From: Posidonia oceanica
Lineage: Eukaryota > Streptophyta > Magnoliopsida > Alismatales > Posidoniaceae
Assembly: GCA_037176725.1 (NCBI GenBank)
Contig: JAZBRS010000039.1
Coordinates: forward strand, 25,642,001 to 25,706,000
Direction of reading: 5' to 3'
DNA: 64,000 bases
The notes below the pieces were generated by a model that was given only the letters and a program-made list of their open reading frames with translations, did no database searches and was not told the origin of the DNA. Shown one piece after another: positions 1-10,568 of the stretch. A program made the position numbers and the translations under genes. The first letter of the stretch is position 1, and every line of letters starts with the position of its first letter.

Positions 1-2080
1 GAATTTGGGAAGGTTTCAGGGGCTGTGGTGCTGGGAATTCTGGAGTGGAGGGAGTTGGGTCTCTATGGAGGAATTCAGGTGGATGAGGATGATTCAGGGT
101 CGGGAATGGCCGTGGAATGGAGGGGGTGTATTGCTGGAAGATAGGGTGAGTTTGGGGGATGATTTCGGATGGATTTGAAGGGCTGGAAGGTCTGGTTTCA
201 GTGGGAAGAGGAGGAGGAAATGCTGCTGATTTTCAGAGAAGGAAGAAGGAGGGGAATTGGGAGGCTCTCACACTCTAGATGCTCTCTCTCAGGGTCGGCC
301 AAAAGGTGGTTGAGGAGAGGAATTGGAGCTAGTTTTATCAGGGGCACGAAGGAGCTGGCGCGCTGTGGATTTTGAAATCCCACCGGCGCCGAACACTGCA
401 GATGAGTTGAGAGGAGACCGGTGAGAAGACGGGCAGTGAGTGCCTTCGGAGAAGCTGCTGAGAGAAGAGAGAGGAGAGGCAAGCTGTTGCTGGATTGGAT
501 GGTGAGGGAGAATTTGAGTTCAAAAGGGTGGAGGGAAGGCTGTTGAGCTTGTGGGAGGAAAGAAGAAACTGAAGAAGAAGAAGGAAAAAGAAGGGTGGAA
601 GAGGAGGAAGCTGCGGAAGTGGGCTGGGCCTCGCGCGCACGGAAAAAAAAGAAAAAAAAGAATGGAAGGAAGGAGGGGAAGAGCTGCTGGTGGGCTGGGC
701 CGGCAAAAAAAGAAAAAGAAAGATAAAAAAGAAAAGGAAGGAGAAAGAAAGAAGAGGAAGGAAGAAAAAGAAGAAAATTGGAAAAAAATAAAAAAGATTA
801 GAAAACATTTTTAGAATAGTTGTTTTTAAGTTAGGATTTTTAATTAGGTTTTTATAAGATTGTTTTTTAATTAGTTAATTAAGAAGAGTTTTAGCTTTGT
901 TTTTAGTTTTTAGGATTTTCCTTAAGTTTTCTTTAATTTGTTTTAAAAGTTTGTTAAGTTTTTTTAATTATTTTTTAGTTAACTTTTTCTTGTTAAGTTT
1001 TTTCCTTTTTTCTTTTTAATTAAGTTTTTAAATTGTTTTAAGTTTTCTAATTGTTTCTTTTAGATTTGTTAAGTGTTTTTTAATTACTTGTCTTAGTGTT
1101 TTTAATTGTTTTCTTCTTTTTTAGGATTTGTTTTTGATTATTTTTAATAGGGTTCTTGCTTTTGGTTTGTTTTGATTATATTTTGGTTTTGTTTGTTCTT
1201 TAATAGCATTTTCTTTTGTTTGTTTTGTATTTTTTTAGGTTGCATTCTTAGTTTCTTGTTTTAGTTGGACTTAGTTGGGCTTTTGTTTTTAATTGTTTGT
1301 TTAAGGTTTTTAATTATTTCTTCTTAGGGTTTTGATTTGTTTTTCTTTTTTTTTCCTTTTTTAATTAGAGTTTTAAGGGTTTTTGAAGGTTTAGTGGAAG
1401 AAAGGAAAAGAAAAAGAAGAGGAAGAAGAAAAGGAAGAAAGGGAGAAGAAAAGAAGAAAGAAAGGATAGGGAGGAAAATAAATATTAGAAAATCAAGGAA
1501 TAAGCTAAAAATAAAATAAAAATACAAATAAAATACAGAAAAGAGAGATGCACAAGGTGGGCCCACTGCCAAGCAAGAAGAAGAGAGAGAAGGGAGTGAA
1601 AAGAAGGAGAATAGGAGGGAGGAGAGAGAGGAGAGAGAAAAGAATAATTTAGGAGAGAGAAAAGGATAATTTGGAGAAATGAAGGGGTTAGAGGCTTAGA
1701 AAAGAGGTGGGATTTGGTGAGTGTGTGGCCTACGGTCTCTAGTGTTGGACCTAGGGCTTGAAGTTGGATTTTGGAAGGTTTTGGAAGGGTTTTGGGGTGT
1801 AGAAAAAGAGTAGTTTTACCTAGGTTTTCTAGGATTTTTGGGAGTGGTTTTGGTTTGAAATTCTAAGGGTTTTTTGATAGTTTTCTAGGTCAGGAAGGAT
1901 GGGTTTTCCTATGATTTTTGGATAGTTTTTGGTCTTGGGAAATGGGTGTGATTCTAGGTTAAGTTTGGGCTTGATTTGGAGAGAAGGATGAAAGGAAATG
2001 TGTAGGTTTGGACCTAGATTTGGATTCAGAAGCCACTAGAAGATTCCATTGATTCAGCCTATCAAAATGGGGTGTCAAGA
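1..2080 (-). mobile_element. Element E: partial 5' LTR of a Tat-type gypsy retrotransposon
   Basis: The right end reads ATGGGGTGTCAAGA. This is the reverse complement of the LTR start seen in elements A, C and D (TGTNGACACCCC), with the terminal TG changed to TC. The block runs left out of the window and resembles the U3-side part of C's LTR (about 42300-44688): a GGGCCCAC motif near 1558, then GAGAGAGAGG-rich purine tracts and GGATAATTTGG near 1665, in the same order. No PPT follows. The sequence after 2080 drops straight into the middle of D's 120-bp repeat, so this end is the outer edge of a 5' LTR inserted in that array. The rest holds purine-rich tracts (540-780, 1390-1680) and T-rich tracts (800-1380). 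I see no gene; the ORFs here are low-complexity. Confidence 0.7.
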
Positions 2081-3150
2081 GAGGACAAGCCCTTACATGC
2101 CCCTTCATGGTCATGTTTGCTTGCTTCCTTAATTTGAGGACGAGCGCCTTTGCATGCCTTTTCGAAGTCACGTCTGTTTGTTTGCTTGCTTCCTTAATTT
2201 GAGGACAAGCCCTTACATGCCCCTTTGTGGTCATGTTTGCTCGCTTCCTTAATTTGAGGACGAGCACCTTTGCGTGCCTTTTCGAAGTCACATTTGTTTG
2301 TTTGCTTGCATCCTTAATTTGAGGACAAGCCCTTACATGCCCATTTGTGGTCATGTCTGCTCGCTTCCTTAATTTGAGGACGAGCGCCTTTGCGTGCCTT
2401 TTCGAAGTCACGTTTGTTTGTTTGCTTGCTTCCTTAATTTGAGGACAAGCTCTTACATGCCCTTTCGTGGTCATGTTTGCTCGCTTCCTTAATTTGAGGA
2501 CGAGCGCCTTTGCATGCCTTTTCGAAGTCACGTTTGTTTGTTTGCTTGCTTCCTTAATTTGAGGACAAGCCCTTACATGCCCCTTCGTGGTCATGTTTGC
2601 TCGCTTCCTTAATTTGAGGACGAGCGCCTTTGCGTGCCTTTTCGAAGTCACGTTTGTTTGTTTGCTTGCTTCCTTAAATTGAGGACAAGCCCTTACATGC
2701 CCCTTCATGGTCATGTTTGCTCGCTTCCTTAATTTGAGGATGAGTGCCTTTGCGTGCCTTTTCGAAGTCATGTCTGTTTGCTTGCTTGCTTCCTTAATTT
2801 GAGGACAAGCCCTTACATGTCCCTTCGTGGTCATGTTTGCTCGCTTCCTTAATTTGAGGACGAGCGCCTTTGCGTGCCTTTTCGAAGTCACGACTGTTTG
2901 TTTGCTTGCTTCCTTAATTTGAGGACAAGCCCTTACATGCCCCTTCGTGGTCATGTTTGCTTGCTTCTATAATTTGAGGACAAGCCCTTACATGCCCCTT
3001 CGCGGTTATGTCTGCTCGCTTCCTTAATTTGAGGACGAGCGCCTTTGCGTGCCTTTTCGAAGTCACGTCTGTTTGTTTGCTTGCATCCTTAATTTGAGGA
3101 CAAGCCCTTACATGCCCCTTTGTGGTCATGTTTGCTCGTTTCCTTAATTT
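2081..3150. repeat. 120-bp tandem array in D's 3' UTR, about nine units
   Basis: Units recur exactly every 120 bp. Each is made of two related halves carrying CTTCCTTAATTTGAGGAC, one followed by AAGCCCTTACATGCC and the other by GAGCGCCTTTGCGTGCC. Units differ by a few transitions. Because 120 is a multiple of three, a 40-codon frame stays open on the minus strand for hundreds of codons, but nothing suggests it is translated. Tandem arrays at this place are typical of the hypervariable 3' UTR of Tat elements. Confidence 0.9.
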
Positions 3151-3540
3151 GAGGACGAGCGCCCTTGTGTTTCTCTTCGGAGTCTCGCGGGCTTACTTCC
3201 TTAATTTGAGGAAGGGCCCCCTTGCGTTTCTCTTCGGAGTCTCGTGGGCTTACTTCCTTAATTTGAGGAAGGGCTCCCTTATGTTTCTCTTTGGAGTCTC
3301 ATGGGCTTGCTTCCTTAATTTGAGGAAGAGCCCCCTTGCGTTTCTCTTCGAAGTCTCGCGGGCTTGCTTCCTTAATTTGAGGAAGAGCCCCCCTTACGTT
3401 TTTCTTCGAAGTCTCGCAGGCTTACTTCCTTAATTTAAGGAAGAGCCCCCCCTTTGCGTTTCTCTTCGGAGTCTCGCAGGCTTACTTCCTTAATTTGAGG
3501 AAGAGCCCTCACTTGCGTTTCTCTTCGGGGCCTCGTTGCT
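3150..3540. repeat. About 59-bp tandem array in D, six to seven units
   Basis: This array shares CTTCCTTAATTTGAGG with the neighbouring 120-bp array, followed here by AAGGGCCCCCTTGCGTTTC and TCTTCGGAGTCTCGCGGGC. The core CTTCCT..AGGAAG is an inverted repeat in most units, and one unit is a perfect palindrome (CTTCCTTAATTTAAGGAAG near 3425). It looks like a separate amplification of one half of the larger unit. Confidence 0.85.
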
Positions 3541-4035
3541 TGCTTACGTACTTTGAGGAAAAGCCTTGCGGCATCGTTCATTTCCTTTCGGGCTGACATC
3601 CCTAACTGTTCAGCTGACAACCGTCCCAATGTCTAGCTTTCCTTGATGGTAGGAGCACTTCTGCTGCCCCCTAGTATCGTTTTCCAATACCAGGGGCATC
3701 TTTTCTGCCACCTTGGGGTATCTTTCGTTTTCTTTTATTTGGGCTGGCAGTCCTAATTGCTCGGTCGACAACCGTCAACCTATCTGGCATCCTTTTCTGA
3801 TGCTAGGGGCATCTTTTTTACTGCCTTTGCTATTTTACCCTCATCTCCTCCCAGGCTGGCAACCCTAACTGCCCGGATGACATCCGTTAAAGTGTCTGGC
3901 ATCGCGGGTGGCAAGCACGAGAGTCTTGTCCGGAGTTCTTTTTCGGGCTGGCAGCCCTAACTGCCCAGACGGCAAGCACGCTAGTCTTGTCTGGCGGCCC
4001 TCTTTGCGCAAGTTTGGATTACAACCGACTTGTCG
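3541..4035 (+). other. Conserved 3' UTR module of D, three to four degenerate copies
   Basis: A degenerate module recurs near 3590, 3735, 3850 and 3945: a GGCTGGCAGCCCTAACTGC-type block, then TGACATCCGT and TGTCTGGCATC. It ends in an arm pair GGCAAG..CTTGTC (about 3971-3991) that can fold. Versions of the same blocks are found in F (10280-10560, 11796-11860), A (15395-15470, 16860-16910) and C (46890-47740, reverse complement). No coding signal. Confidence 0.7.
3668..3696 (+). promoter_or_regulatory. Conserved 3' UTR hairpin, D copy
   Basis: The arms are CCCCTAGTATC and AATACCAGGGG around a 7-nt loop, imperfect here at two positions. GGGGCATCTTTT follows, so the 3' arm reproduces the PPT core AGGGGCATCT. 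Equivalent hairpins exist in F, A and twice in C. Confidence 0.6.
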
Positions 4036-4480
4036 CCCGACGTCGCATTGCATTCCATTGCATACATTGCATTACATTGTATGCATCGCATTGCATTCCA
4101 TCGCATTGGATACATTGCATTACACTACATACATTGCATTACATTGCATACATCACATTGCATTCCACTGCATACATTGCATTACATTGCATGCATCGCA
4201 TTGCATTCCATCGCATTGCATACATTGCATTACATTGCATACATCACATTGCATTCCACTGCATACATGGCATCACATTGCATGCATCGCATTGCATTCC
4301 ATCGCATTGCATACATTGCATTACATTGCACACATCGCATTGCATTCCATTACCTACATTGCATGCATCGCATTGCATTCCGTCGCATCCATTGCACTAC
4401 ATTGCATTTCATATATCGCATTGCATGCACCGCATTGCATGCATCGCATTGCATTTCACCGCATAACATCGCATTACATT
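4036..4480. repeat. CATTG/CATAC pentamer-rich microsatellite
   Basis: Imperfect pentamers (CATTG, CATTA, CATAC, CATCG) form larger recurring blocks of about 90 bp across roughly 440 bp. All three plus-strand frames stay open and encode HCI/YIAL-type repeats, which is a composition effect. F has a shorter, more decayed counterpart at about 11860-12205. Confidence 0.85.
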
Positions 4481-5050
4481 GCATTCTCATTGCGCTGCTA
4501 CTCCCTGTAGTCATTACACCAATCTCCACACTCCGCTTTCCTAGACACGGCATACCCAGGAGTCAAATTCCTGGTTCGTGCATTATTTAAAGTGGTATCT
4601 TCAACAATCGCAGCTTCCTTGCAGCGAGCCTGCTTCAGATGACACCCGCGGTAGTGCACGGCCTAGGATCGCTTCCTTGGCATTACGCGTCCGCCACCGC
4701 ATGCACACCCACAGCATCTTGTTACACTTGCATCGCCTTCACCTCGGGAGTTCCCAGCGAACGGCACCCCCGCACTAAAGCTAATTTGGCCCAACGCACT
4801 TTAATTGTACGGCTTTCCCTTAAGTGCGGTCCGGCGAGCTGCATTGCATTTTCCACCAAACCGCGTGCATGCATCACCCGCTTTTCCCCCCAGTGGAGTA
4901 CAGCGCAACGAACGTTAGGCTAAGCATCACATTGGCATAAGCATTTGCACAGGCATCTGCATTTGCATTTGCATCGCGGCAATGAGTCACGACTTTCGGC
5001 GCATCCGCCAAGTAAGTGACTCGCGCCAACAGCAACCTTTGGCTCTCAGG
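4481..5050 (+). other. D 3' UTR tail without genes
   Basis: Single-copy-looking spacer. Its right part (about 4980-5035) carries an ATGAGTCA .. TGACTCGC arm pair. The same pair is a perfect 8-bp stem in A (GTGAGTCA .. TGACTCAC, 15240-15283) and is decayed in C (44785-44830). I see no ORF with protein-like composition. Confidence 0.5.
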
Positions 5051-5128
5051 TGGGGTGTCTTGTTAACCCTGAGCAGTGGCCTTGGTTCCCTCGACCTCGC
5101 TCAGGGAGGGGCATCTGTAGACACCCCA
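5051..5128 (+). promoter_or_regulatory. Polypurine tract inside a conserved stem at the 3' LTR junction (D)
   Basis: The PPT is TCAGGGAGGGGCATC at 5101-5115, directly before the LTR start TGTAGACACCCC. The surrounding sequence folds back on itself: GGGGTGTC (5052-5059) pairs with GACACCCC (5120-5127), and CCCTGAGC (5067-5074) pairs with GCTCAGGG (5099-5106). The PPT and the cleavage site therefore lie in the internal loop between the two helices. A and C have the same arrangement. Confidence 0.8.
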
Positions 5129-5926
5129 TTTTGACTCCTGCATTAGTGGCTCTTCTCTGGTGGACTCAAACCCAACACCCAAAACCCTAAACACTAAACC
5201 TTAAACCCACACTCATTTTCACAACAAAAGTCACAAACCCTAAACCAAACTCCAAATCAAACCCCAAAAACAAACCTGGAACTACACCTATTTTTTAAAC
5301 CAAAACCACATTAAAACTCTCTCAAAACCCTAACCCAAAGACTACACAAAAAACCTAAGAAAACTCATCCTTTCTTCAACCTAGAAAACCATCCAAAAAC
5401 TCTAGAAAACCTAGGTAAAACAATCCTAAAGTCCAATCCAAATCCTAAATCAAAACCCATTTCAAAACCTAAACCCTAAACCTTCCAAAAACCCTTCAAA
5501 AATCCCATTTAAAACCTTAGAAAATCCTAGATTAAACCCTAGGTCAAACCCTAGAAGCCTTAGGTTACACACACAAAAAACCCCTTCCAAACCCAAGCCT
5601 TTCAGCTTCTTTCTCTTCTGATTATCCTTTTCTCTCTCCTAATTATCTTTTTTCTCTCTCTTGATTATTCTTTTCTCTCTCCTCCTTATCCTCCTTCTCT
5701 TTCTCCTTCTTTTCTTCTCTTTCTTTCCTCTTTTCTTGCTCTCCAATGGGCCCACTTTGTTCCCCTCTCTTTCCTCTATTTTATCTTTATTTTATTTTAT
5801 TTTAACTTATCCCATGTTATTTGATCTTTAATTTCTTTTCTTCCCTTCCTCTCTTTCTTTATTTACTTCTTCCTTTCTTTCTCTTTTTTCCTTCTTCCAT
5901 TTTATAACCAAAAACCCAACACCCAA

Positions 5927-5974
5927 AACCCTAAACCTCAAACCCTAAACCCTAAACCCTCAAACCCTAAAACC
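5927..5974. repeat. Telomere-like AAACCCT run inside the LTR
   Basis: A few perfect AAACCCT heptamers are mixed with degenerate ones, and looser AAACCCTA and AAACCTT copies extend over 5160-5560. Position inside U3 of an LTR and the imperfection argue for a local simple repeat, not telomeric DNA. Confidence 0.6.
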
Positions 5975-6175
5975 CAAAACCAAACTCCAAATCAAACTCT
6001 TTCCAAACCCCAGAATAAACCCCAAAACAAACCCTCAAACCAAACCCTAAAATCACACTCTTTTCAAAACCAAAAGCCACTCACCTAACCTCAGAAATTC
6101 TAGGAAATCCACACCTAAACCCGTTCATCAAAACTTAGAATCAAAGCCCTAGGAAAACCCTAGAATCACTCACAC

Positions 6176-6385
6176 AAAAAATCTAGAAAACTGAGGTTAA
6201 ATCAAAGCACAAAAACCTAGAAAATTTAGATTAAATCACTCACACAAAAACCTAGAAAACTTAGGTTAAATCACTCACACAAAAACCTAGAAAACTTAGG
6301 TTAAATCAAAGCACAAAAACCTAGAAAACTTAGGTTAAATCAAAGCACAAAAACCTAGAAGACTTAGGATAAATCAAAACACCTA
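6176..6385. repeat. Roughly 34-bp tandem repeat in U3 of D's LTR
   Basis: Five to six copies of CTAGAAAACTTAGGTTAAAT followed by CAAAGCACAAAAAC or CACTCACACAAAAAC. It lies about 300 bp upstream of the TATA box, so it could act as an upstream promoter repeat. That role is inferred from position only. Confidence 0.75.
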
Positions 6386-6686
6386 AACCTTAGAAAACCT
6401 AGGTAGAAACCACACCTAAATCCATCTCTAAACCCAAAACCCTAATTCCACTAAAAAACCCAAACCAATATCCCATGCAAACCCTAAGCTCCAACCAAAA
6501 CCAAATCCAAAACCTTTAAAACCCAAACCCTAGTGCCATTCAAGAAAAAAACCAAAAAAGAACTAAACCCATGCATTAAAATCCAAACCCTAGTGCCATT
6601 CAAAAGAAATAAAAAAACCATTTAAAAAACCAAATCCTAATCCCATCTGACCCTCATCCAATGGCCCTCATCGCCTCCCCACTGAA

Positions 6687-6693
6687 TATAAAA
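6687..6693 (+). promoter_or_regulatory. TATA box of D's LTR promoter
   Basis: TATAAAA in the context CTGAATATAAAACCC, about 1.57 kb into the LTR and followed by A-rich and purine-rich transcribed-leader-like sequence. It is the best TATA match in the LTR. The start site is expected near 6720. Confidence 0.5.
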
Positions 6694-6844
6694 CCCTAGT
6701 AACCCTAGGAGAAAAAAAAAACCAAGGAAAAAAGGTGGAAAACAAAAACACAAGAAAGAGAGAAACCTAGAGAAGAAGAGGAGAAAGGGAGGAGAGAGAA
6801 AGAGGAAACCTAGAACAAAAACCAGCCTACAGCCCTCCTCCTCC

Positions 6845-7325
6845 GGCTAGCCCCTCTCCACGGCCTTCATCGACCACTCACCACCTCCAGGAGCCACCCA
6901 CGAGTCCACCTGCAAGACCGTCGCTGGCGAAAGCCACAGATAAAGAGAAGAAAGACCACAAAACTTCCACGAGGTTGTCCGGCCACCTCGATGTGCGAAA
7001 CAGGTAAGCAACACTTCTCCTAGATCCGCCTTGCTCTCTTCTTCATCTCCATATATTTTTTTTCCGATTTCGTGCCCCGTGCTGCCCGCAGGAGCTCGTC
7101 GGAGTTGGGCCCATCTGCGGCGACGCTCGCCGGTGCAACGCCAGCCACGCGCACACCAGGCCGCCCTGCCACTGCCCCGCACCTCGCCACGCCGCCTGCC
7201 ACCCCCCGCGAGCTCCGCCGAACCTCCCGCGGGCCAGCCCCGCCCCTGCCGCGCCGCTTCGCCGCCTCCTCTACCGCCCAGATCGTGTTCCCCGGCGACT
7301 TGTCGGCATGGGCACTGTAGCAGGG
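6845..7325 (+). other. GC-rich LTR block with intron-like signals
   Basis: A GC-rich island in an otherwise AT-rich LTR, homologous to 41690-42260 in C's LTR (reverse complement). GAAACAG|GTAAGC near 6990 and a pyrimidine-rich tract ending CTGCCCGCAG near 7090 look like a short intron. C lacks the GTAAGC/T-rich stretch at this place. Arg/Pro-rich ORFs occur in several frames, as expected from composition, and I do not call a protein. Confidence 0.35.
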
Positions 7326-7369
7326 CATTAGGTTTAGGTTTTAGTTTTATTTTGTTTTTAACTTAGCTA

Positions 7370-8560
7370 GTTTACCATACATTGCATTTGTTACTTTTAA
7401 GTTTTTTTTATTACGTTTAGGTCCAGCAATAGTTTAGGTTTGATTTAAATCTAAATTAAAACTATATTACATTACATTAATTATCTATCATTTCCGTTTA
7501 TTACATTTTAGTCCTTCTATAGTTCAAATAGTTTTAGTTTCATTTATTTTTAGTCCGGTAGCTTGTTTTATTTACTTTTAAGTCCTGCAGTTGATTAATA
7601 TCATTTAAATGTTTGTTTTTATCTTATTACATTGCAATTATCTCCTGTATTTTATTTTATTTTCACATCAGTCCTCTGTTCAGTTGTTAAAATCATTTAA
7701 ATTCCCATTTACCATATTGTATTGTATTTTTATTCTGTACTTTATTTTTATTACATTTAAGTCCTCCGTTCAGTTGAAAAATCATTTAATTCCATATTTT
7801 ACCATATTACATTGCAATTTTTATCCTGTATTATGTTTTTATTACTTTTCAGTCCTCTATTTGTTAAACTTATCATTTAAATTCATATTTTACCTTATTG
7901 CATTGCATGAAACTCCTACAAGTTGTATTATTTGTATTTTAGTCCACAGACCATGCATGCATTCATTTAAATTGCATTTTTACCTTACTGAATTGCATTT
8001 TACCCCCTGTACTTAGTTTAATTGCATATCAGTCCTCATACAGTTCATGCATTTCATTTAATCAGCATTTAAAACTATATTGCATTACTGAAAAACCCAA
8101 AAAACATGTTTATTTGCATATCAGTCCATTAGTAGTTTAAAAACTCATATAATCTACATTAAAATCATATTGCATTACCAAAAAACACAAAAACATGCTA
8201 TAATTGCATTTAAGTCCATATTCTGTGAATCAGTAGTCTAAATTTGCATATTTCATTGCATATAAAACCCACAAAAATTCTATAATTGCACATTAGTCCT
8301 CAGAGCATTCATCTTTCTTTCAATTTTTGTTTCTTATCTTATTGCATTGCAGAAAAATCCAAAAAGAAAGTTTAATTGCATTTTAGTCCTCCATGCATTT
8401 AAATGCCATGTTAGTTGCATTTTACACCACATTGCATTGTTAAAAAGCCCAATAGTTTTCTAAAATTGCACATAAGTCCATGTTTTCAACTTTTACAAGT
8501 TTGTATGCTTTCTTTGCATTGCATTTAGGCCCTGTAAGTTTTCAAAAACTGCATTTAGGT
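7370..8560. repeat. Degenerate TGCATTTTAGTCC-type motif run in U5
   Basis: The motif (A)TTGCATTTTAGTCC, or close variants, recurs more than ten times at irregular 60-120 bp spacing in AT-rich sequence. C's LTR has a counterpart at 40640-41660 with complementary ATGCAATTTT motifs. No gene is seen. Confidence 0.5.
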
Positions 8561-8589
8561 CACTTTCTTGGATTTTTGCATGCATTCAT

Positions 8590-8885
8590 CCTAATTAGAT
8601 TGCATTTGCACTGTTTTGCTCATATTTGCATTGTTTTGCGTGTCCGCACCCTATTTTGCTCACATTTGCATTGTTTTACGTGCCTGCACCCTTTTTTGCT
8701 CACATTTGCATTGTTTTGCATGCCTGCACCTTGTTTTGCTTACATTTGCCTTGTTTTGCGTGCCCGCATCTTGTTTTGCTTGCATTTGCATTGTTTTACG
8801 TGCTCGCATATTGTTTTACTTCCGTTTGCATCGTTTTGCGTACCCATTCTTGTTTTCCTTCGCTTTTGCTTCGTTTTGCGCATTT
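8590..8885. repeat. Roughly 60-bp tandem run in U5 of D's LTR
   Basis: About five copies of TTTTGCTCACATTTGCATTG followed by TTTTGCGTGCCCGCACC. The equivalent place in C's LTR (39540-39960) has its own GCAAAACGATGC-type tandem run, so this LTR position is expansion-prone in the family. Confidence 0.75.
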
Positions 8886-9000
8886 AAGCATTTAGGCATT
8901 CATCTGAGCACCCATAGCATAGGTATAGCATCCCTCGTCCCTTAGACATGCAGTTAGGCAAGCATCGTCGATATCGGGTAAATGCGAGCGAGAATAGTCA

Positions 9001-9072
9001 AGAAAGATCGATTCCGGGCGTGTCGGGGGTGCCTAATACCTTCCCCGCGCGTAACAGGAGTCCTTACCCTTT
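9001..9072 (+). promoter_or_regulatory. Family-conserved LTR block with GGTG..TACC stem
   Basis: About 70 bp near the LTR 3' end, nearly identical (in reverse complement) to 12503-12573 in A and to 39203-39272 and 61231-61300 in C, although the flanking LTR is poorly conserved. Core elements are GGGCGTGTCGGGGGTGCC, CTTCCCC and GTAACAGGAGTCCTTACCC. GGTG and TACC (CACC in A and C) can pair around five bases. Its function is not known to me. Confidence 0.7.
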
Positions 9073-9460
9073 CTCTGGACACGTAATGACCGTTTTACCC
9101 TTATCCTTGGCATGAGTCATTCATGTTGTATAACATTGCATCCATCTGCATGTTTCCCTGTATTTCCTTGGTTTTCCTCGTCTCCTGATTTAATAGACTA
9201 GGTGGCGACTCACTTTTGACTTATCTCTTTTATCTTCGTGTTTTCTCGGTGTTTTCGAGTCGAGTTTCTCCTTGGATTCACTGCCAGCAGCAGCTTCTCT
9301 CCCTCTCACGGCAGGATCGCATCGCGAGCTATGGCAGCATGCGAGGCTTGCCATGGGCTCCCGGGAAGAGGTCACACCTACATATAGTGAACCTAGTTCC
9401 GATCGGTGCACGCGAGCTTTGGCATCGTGCACGGACGATCCGAATTCCAGGATCGCTACA

Positions 9461-10175
9461 GGGCGGACGAAGGCAAGTTTGCTTCCGCGTGACTTTGTCC
9501 AGGTGGACAAAGTCCTGCTTGCTTCCTTCCTCATGCCGAGCGGATGAAGACAAGTTTGCTTCCACATGACTTTGTCCGGGCGGACAAAGTCCTGCTTGCC
9601 TGCTTCCTAGTGCCGGGCGGATGAGGACAAGTTTGCTTCCGCGTGACTTTGTCTAGGCGGACAGAGTCCTACTTGCTTGCTTCCTTATGCCGAGTGGACG
9701 AGGACAAGTTTGCTTCCACGTGACTTTGTCCGGGTGCACAAAGTCCTGCTTGCTTGCTTTCTCGTGCCGGGTGGACGAGGACAAGTTTGCTTCCACGTGA
9801 CTTTGTCTGGGCAGACAAAGTCCTGCTTGCTTGCTTATTTGTGTCGGGCAGACAAAGTCCTGCTTGCTTGCTTCCTCGTGCCGGGCGGACGAAGACAAGC
9901 TTTCTTCTACGTGACTTTGTCTAGGCGGACAAAGTCCTGCTTGCTTGCTTCCTCGTGTCGGGCGGACGAGGACAAGTTTGCTTCCGCGTGACTTTGTCCG
10001 GGCGAACAGAGTCCTGCTTGCTTCCTTCCTCGTGCCGGGTGGATGAGGACAAGTTTGCTTCCGCGTGACTTTGTACAGGTGGACAAAGTCCTGCTTGCTT
10101 GCTTCCTCGGGCTGGGTGGATGAGGACAAGGTTGCTTGCTTCCTTGTGCTGGGTGGATGAGGACAAGCTCCCTTT
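9461..10175. repeat. 77-bp tandem array in F's 3' UTR, about nine units
   Basis: The core GACAAGTTTGCTTCC recurs at about 77-bp steps (9474, 9551, 9628, 9705). Each unit contains GACTTTGTCC GGGC GGACAAAGTC, a 10-bp inverted repeat with a 4-nt loop. One unit (about 9799-9822) has GACTTTGTCT GGGC AGACAAAGTC, a paired compensatory change. D's LTR ends inside the first unit seen. Confidence 0.9.
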
Positions 10176-10372
10176 TGTGGAACTCCGTTCTGGTCGGACG
10201 AGGTCCTGTTGGCTTGCCACTCGTTCTGGGTGGGCGAGCCCCTTGCTTCTCGCCCGGCGTGCCTCTTTGGTTTGCCTGGCCCCTCTCCTCCTGGCTGGCA
10301 GCCCTAACTGCTTGGATGACACCCATCAAACTGTCTAGCATTCTTTCTCGATGCCAGGAGTGTTTCAGTCAC

Positions 10373-10402
10373 CCCCTGGTATCATTCATCTGATATTAGG
10401 GG
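10373..10402 (+). promoter_or_regulatory. Conserved 3' UTR hairpin, F copy
   Basis: CCCCTGGTATC and GATATTAGGGG flank an 8-nt loop; two G.U-type pairs replace G-C pairs. GGGGCATCTTTTT follows, repeating the PPT core. Confidence 0.6.
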
Positions 10403-10568
10403 CATCTTTTTCGCTGCCTTTGGTATCACACCCTCATCTCCTCTGGACAGGCAGCCCTAACTGCGCAGATGACATCCGTTAAAGTGTCTGGCGTCATGGG
10501 CGGCAAGCGCGTTGGTCTTGTCTGGAGTCCTCCTTCGGGCTGGCAGCCCTAACTGCCCGAACGAGAAG

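Larger units (their letters stand above)
2081..9460 (+). mobile_element. Element D: Tat-type LTR retrotransposon, 3' UTR plus complete 3' LTR
   Basis: This is the 3' end of a plus-strand element: tandem arrays, a conserved hairpin module, a CATTG-rich microsatellite, a polypurine tract (5101-5115) and a 4345-bp LTR. E interrupts it on the left, and on the right it ends inside F's 77-bp array. Its coding part is not in the window and should lie to the left, beyond E. Assignment to the same family as A and C rests on the shared PPT, LTR ends, 3' UTR hairpin and a roughly 70-bp conserved LTR block. Confidence 0.75.
5116..9460 (+). mobile_element. 3' LTR of element D (4345 bp)
   Basis: It starts TGTAGACACCCC right after the PPT and ends GGATCGCTACA at 9460, giving TG..CA ends. 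In order it contains an A/C-rich U3 with telomere-like AAACCCT runs, CT-rich tracts (5600-5900), a 34-bp tandem run, a TATA box, a GC-rich block (6845-7320), a degenerate AT-rich U5 (7370-8560), a roughly 60-bp tandem run (8590-8885) and the family-wide conserved block (9001-9072). F's array continues at 9461. No tRNA-type primer site follows, as expected for a 3' LTR. Confidence 0.8.

Noticed and set aside
1959..2954. 331-aa minus-strand ORF of 40-aa repeats
   Set aside because: It is the translation of a 120-bp satellite unit; the multiple of three keeps it open. It lies antisense in a 3' UTR and has no known domain.
3908..4590. HCI/YIAL-repeat ORFs in all three plus frames
   Set aside because: CATTG pentamers lack stop codons in every frame; this is composition only.
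5150..6000. Telomeric repeat tract
   Set aside because: AAACCCT copies are few, degenerate and inside an LTR; no long perfect array.
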